Source: JARRJY01 sp037388705
GTDB lineage: Bacteria; Pseudomonadota; Gammaproteobacteria; UBA6429; Thiohalophilaceae
Direction of reading: 5' to 3'
NCBI GenBank assembly: GCA_037388705.1
Contig: JARRJY010000028.1
Span: 1-26,003 of the forward strand
DNA length: 26,003 nt
The notes under the pieces are model-generated. The model was not told the origin of the DNA. It ran no database searches and was given only the letters and a program-made list of their open reading frames with translations. Positions 22,594-26,003 of the stretch are shown here, one piece after another. Position 1 is the stretch's first letter; every line of letters starts with the position of its first letter. A program made the position numbers and the translations under genes.

Positions 22594-22619
22594 AAGCGCT
22601 TGCTACGGATTAGATAACA

Positions 22620-24998
22620 ATGAAATTTAGTGAAGCCTGGTTAAGAGAATGGGTAAACCCGAAAGTCACCACCGATGAACTCAGCCACCAGTTAACAATG
22701 GCGGGCCTGGAAGTGGACGCTGTTGAACCGGTTGCCGGTGAGTTTAGCAAAGTGGTTGTGGGTGAAGTCATAAAAGTTGAAAAGCATCCGGACGCGGATA
22801 AGTTAAACGTTTGTGAAGTTAACGTTGGCGATAAAGAGGCCCTGCAGATCGTATGTGGTGCTGCCAATGTTCGTGAAGGTTTGAAAGTGCCGGCAGCACT
22901 GGTCGGAGCAAAGTTACCTGGCGATTTTAAAATCAAGAAATCCAAGTTACGTGGTGTGCCCTCTCATGGCATGTTGTGTTCGGAAAAAGAGCTGGGCCTG
23001 GCAGAATCAGCCGAAGGCTTAATGGAACTCCCTGTTGATGCCCCGGTAGGTACCGACTTCCGTGATTATTTAAAACTGGATGATGTGTCTATTGAACTGG
23101 GTTTAACACCTAACCGCGGCGACTGCTTATCAATTGCAGGTATTGCCCGTGAAACCGGGGTATTGAACGAACAGGATGTGACCGGCCCCGAGATTAATCC
23201 GGTATCAGCCACCATTAAAAACACCTTTGGCGTAACCATTAGTGCAGAGCAGGATTGTCCACGCTATGCGGGTCGCGTGATAAAGGGGATAAATCCCAAC
23301 TCAGGCACGCCTGTCTGGATGCAGGAAAAACTGCGTCGTTGTGGTGTGCGTTCATTAGGTCCCGTGGTTGATGTGACCAACTACGTGCTGCTGGAACTGG
23401 GACAGCCCATGCATGCCTTTGATTTGGCAAAGCTAGATAAAGGTATCCAGGTTCGTCATGCCAGCCAGGGAGAGAAACTCACCTTGCTGGATGGGCAGGA
23501 AGTGCAACTGTCCGAAGGTACCCTGGTCATTGCCGATGAAAGCAAACCGGTCGCACTGGCTGGTATCATGGGAGGTGCCGATAGTGCCGTAGGTGATGAT
23601 ACCGTCGACATTTTCCTGGAAAGTGCTTATTTCAACCCGCTAGCCATTGCCGGACGGGCCCGTAGCTATGGTCTGCATACGGACTCATCGCATCGTTTCG
23701 AGCGTGGCGTGTCACCGGATTTACAGGTTACTGCTATCGAGCGAGCAACCAGCCTGTTGCTGGATATCGTCGGTGGTGAGGCCGGGCCTGTTACCGAAGT
23801 AGTCTCAAAGGCCAACATACCGGTTAGGTCGCCAGTAAACCTGAGAGAATCCCGGGTTGCTCGTGTCCTGGGTGCAGAAATTCCAGCAGATACCATTACT
23901 GAAATACTCACTCGCCTGGGGTTAGCTGTTGAAAAACAACAAGATGGCTGGCTGGTGACACCGCCGGCTTTTCGCTTCGATATTACCCTTGAAGTCGATT
24001 TAATCGAGGAAATCGGGCGGATCTACAGCTATGACAATTTACCCGAAACACGTCCGCTGGCTCGCCTGAGCATGGTTGAAAGGCCGGAAGGGCAGCTCAC
24101 CATGCGCCAGATCCGCCGTGCCCTGGTGGATATGGGCTACCAGGAAGCCATTACCTACAGCTTTGTTGATCCAAAATTGCAAAAAGCACTGGATCCGGAA
24201 CAAAAGCCGGTGGAACTGGCCAACCCGATCTCCAGTGATATGTCGGTTATGAGAACCAGTTTATGGCCCGGACTTGTCCAATCGGCCATTTATAACTTGC
24301 ATCGCCAGCAAAATAGGTTATCCTTATTCGAGTCAGGTCTTAGGTTCGTCAAGCAAGGTACTGAATTAAAACAGGAATTGATGCTAGCTGGACTGATCAC
24401 CGGGCTACGTAATCCAGAGCAATGGGCTGTGGATAATCAACCGGTAGATTTCTTCGATTTGAAGGGCCAGGTTGAGAACTTACTGGAAATGACCGGTTGT
24501 AAAACTGAATTTTCCTTTGCAAGGGCCGATAACCCTGTATTGCACCCCGGCCAATCCGCACAACTTATGCGAAATGGCATAGCAGTGGGCTGGATAGGGG
24601 CATTACACCCAGGAGTGGAAAAGCAGTTAGGCCTTTCCCAGCGTGTATTTGTCTTTGAAATTACCGCATCAGCATTAATGCAGGCGGCGATTCCGAGCTA
24701 TACGGCATTATCAAAATACCCTGCAATACGTAGGGATATTGCCTTGCTAGTCGACAAGTCGACACAGGTTAAAGATGTCGTCGAAATTATTAAAAATAGT
24801 GCTCCAGAGGCATTGACGAACATCGAGTTATTTGACGTGTATGAGGGCGAAGGTATTGATTCTGGTAGAAAAAGTTTGGCTTTGGGCTTGACCTTACAGG
24901 ATCTTTCACGCACTCTTACTGATAAAGAAATAGAACAAACAACAGATACGATTCTGAAGGAATTGAAGACTCGTATCGGAGCTGTACTAAGAGAATAA
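22620..24998 (+). CDS. pheT: Phenylalanine--tRNA ligase beta subunit
   Basis: The 792-residue beta subunit (795 in Escherichia coli) completes PheRS, recognises tRNA-Phe and hydrolyses mischarged Tyr-tRNA-Phe. The domains appear in order: N-terminal FSEAWLREWVNPKVT, an EMAP-like tRNA-binding OB fold (about 40-150), the B3/B4 editing domain (about 205-385, with LGLTPNRGDCLSIAG before it), the B5 domain (about 405-475), a class II-like core, and a C-terminal FDX-ACB anticodon-binding domain beginning near YPAIRRDIALLVD. The Shine-Dalgarno is weak (CGGATT), so translation may depend on pheS. The stop is two bases before ihfA. Confidence 0.97.
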   Translation: MKFSEAWLREWVNPKVTTDELSHQLTMAGLEVDAVEPVAGEFSKVVVGEVIKVEKHPDADKLNVCEVNVGDKEALQIVCGAANVREGLKVPAALVGAKLPGDFKIKKSKLRGVPSHGMLCSEKELGLAESAEGLMELPVDAPVGTDFRDYLKLDDVSIELGLTPNRGDCLSIAGIARETGVLNEQDVTGPEINPVSATIKNTFGVTISAEQDCPRYAGRVIKGINPNSGTPVWMQEKLRRCGVRSLGPVVDVTNYVLLELGQPMHAFDLAKLDKGIQVRHASQGEKLTLLDGQEVQLSEGTLVIADESKPVALAGIMGGADSAVGDDTVDIFLESAYFNPLAIAGRARSYGLHTDSSHRFERGVSPDLQVTAIERATSLLLDIVGGEAGPVTEVVSKANIPVRSPVNLRESRVARVLGAEIPADTITEILTRLGLAVEKQQDGWLVTPPAFRFDITLEVDLIEEIGRIYSYDNLPETRPLARLSMVERPEGQLTMRQIRRALVDMGYQEAITYSFVDPKLQKALDPEQKPVELANPISSDMSVMRTSLWPGLVQSAIYNLHRQQNRLSLFESGLRFVKQGTELKQELMLAGLITGLRNPEQWAVDNQPVDFFDLKGQVENLLEMTGCKTEFSFARADNPVLHPGQSAQLMRNGIAVGWIGALHPGVEKQLGLSQRVFVFEITASALMQAAIPSYTALSKYPAIRRDIALLVDKSTQVKDVVEIIKNSAPEALTNIELFDVYEGEGIDSGRKSLALGLTLQDLSRTLTDKEIEQTTDTILKELKTRIGAVLRE

Positions 24999-25000
24999 TT

Positions 25001-25303
25001 ATGGCGTTGACAAAGGCCGATATGGCAGAGCGTTTATTCGAGGAATTGGGGCTAAATAAGCGCGAAGCCAAAGAAATTGTTGAGATGTTTTTCGAGGAGA
25101 TCCGGGGGGCTCTGGAAAATGGCCAGCAGGTCAAGCTGTCTGGTTTCGGTAACTTCGATCTTCGCGACAAAAAACAACGCCCGGGGCGTAACCCCAAAAC
25201 CGGTGAAGAAATTCCTATTACCGCCAGACGAGTAGTTACATTCCGTCCTGGCCAGAAGTTAAAAGCTAGAGTGGAAGCGTATGCTGGAACCAACCAACAA
25301 TAA
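25001..25303 (+). CDS. ihfA: Integration host factor subunit alpha
   Basis: Partner of IhfB in the DNA-bending heterodimer. The 100-residue protein begins MALTKADMAERLFEELGLNK and has VKLSGFGNFDLRDKKQRPGR, NPKTGEEIPI and RVVTFRPGQKLK, including the intercalating proline of the RPGRNPKTG arm. It follows pheT by two bases, as in Escherichia coli and Pseudomonas (pheST-ihfA), and overlaps the next gene by 23 bases. Confidence 0.98.
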   Translation: MALTKADMAERLFEELGLNKREAKEIVEMFFEEIRGALENGQQVKLSGFGNFDLRDKKQRPGRNPKTGEEIPITARRVVTFRPGQKLKARVEAYAGTNQQ

Positions 25304-25637
25304 CGAATTACCAGTCATTCCCGGAAAACGCTATTTCACCATTGGTGAGGTGAGCGAATTGTGTGACGTAAAACCCCACGTGTTACGTTACTGGGAACAG
25401 GAATTCCCCCAGCTGAAACCCGTAAAACGCCGTGGTAATCGCCGCTATTACCAGCGCCAGGACGTTATCATGATCCGCCAGATCCGCAGCCTGCTGTATG
25501 AGCAGGGTTACACCATCGGTGGAGCCCGTCTGCAATTGTCAGATAACCACCCCAAGGATGCCGCGGTCACCAATAAAGAAATGATCCGCTCACTGCGTAT
25601 GGAGCTGGAAGAGGTAATGGCAATCCTCAAGCGATAA
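25281..25637 (+). CDS. MerR-family transcriptional regulator
   Basis: A 118-residue protein with an N-terminal winged helix of the MerR type: YFTIGEVSELCDVKPHVLRYWEQEF (about 18-42), the wing KRRGNRRYY and the helix IRQIRSLLYEQGYTIGGARLQL. The C-terminal part is a short coiled coil, with no cysteines of the metal-sensing kind, so the signal is unknown. A gene of this type regularly follows ihfA in gammaproteobacteria (for example Pseudomonas aeruginosa). The start overlaps the end of ihfA; GTGGAAG upstream is a modest ribosome binding site. Confidence 0.93.
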   Translation: MLEPTNNNELPVIPGKRYFTIGEVSELCDVKPHVLRYWEQEFPQLKPVKRRGNRRYYQRQDVIMIRQIRSLLYEQGYTIGGARLQLSDNHPKDAAVTNKEMIRSLRMELEEVMAILKR

Positions 25638-25643
25638 TATGTG

Positions 25644-25671
25644 TTGATCCTACCTGCGGCTGGGGTATGAT
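25644..25671 (+). promoter_or_regulatory. Candidate promoter of tRNA-Pro
   Basis: TTGATC (25644-25649) and TATGAT (25666-25671) are separated by 16 bases and followed by the GC-rich ACGCGCCGC discriminator, the pattern of growth-rate-controlled stable RNA promoters. The predicted start is about 42 bases before the mature tRNA. Confidence 0.65.
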
Positions 25672-25719
25672 ACGCGCCGCAATCATTGCAGAAATTTCCA
25701 AAATTTAATCTTTTCATGT

Positions 25720-26003
<284 letters not shown>

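Overview
The window is a 26-kb piece of a gammaproteobacterial chromosome outside the Enterobacterales. The evidence is gene order (cmk-rpsA-ihfB, lapA-lapB-pyrF, thrS-infC-rpmI-rplT-pheS-pheT-ihfA-merR-tRNA-Pro), protein similarity to Escherichia and Pseudomonas relatives, and tRNAs with encoded CCA ends. Genus cannot be given from sequence alone. It is probably draft or metagenome sequence, because uvrB holds a run of 27 N.

Layout. (1) 1-5775: the end of manC, cmk and rpsA with a structured leader, then ihfB, the lapA-lapB-pyrF operon (control of LPS synthesis, then pyrimidine synthesis) and a secreted ComEA-like helix-hairpin-helix protein. (2) 5861-13700: a tight + strand envelope-glycan cluster. 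It encodes a UbiA-type phosphoribosyl-phosphopolyprenol synthase, DprE1-like and DprE2-like enzymes, an NAD-dependent epimerase, a FAD-dependent oxidoreductase, a GtrA membrane protein, UDP-glucose dehydrogenase and GalU. (3) 13751-14827: a gene-poor stretch with tRNA-Asn(GUU) on the - strand and a broken FimT/GspH-like pseudopilin gene. (4) 14828-18132: aspC (-) and uvrB (+), divergent. (5) 18189-25796: tRNA-Val(GAC), the translation block thrS-infC-rpmI-rplT-pheS-pheT, then ihfA, a MerR-family gene and tRNA-Pro(GGG). The last 207 bases hold no recognisable gene.

The most interesting system is region 2. UbiA, DprE1 and DprE2 homologues together are the enzymes that make polyprenyl-phosphate arabinofuranose in mycobacteria, and GtrA resembles the protein encoded beside dprE1-dprE2 there. 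Ugd and GalU would supply UDP-glucuronate. The island sits between ihfB/comEA and aspC/uvrB, the neighbourhood that carries the O-antigen cluster in Pseudomonas aeruginosa. No arabinosyltransferase or matching phosphatase is visible, and two enzymes (epimerase, FAD oxidoreductase) have no assigned step.

The housekeeping blocks carry several readable regulatory elements. These are a hairpin before thrS that mimics the anticodon arm of tRNA-Thr(GGU), an AUC start on infC, a three-hairpin rpsA leader, a promoter whose start site falls inside a terminator stem before lapA, and terminator-like hairpins before rpmI and pheS.
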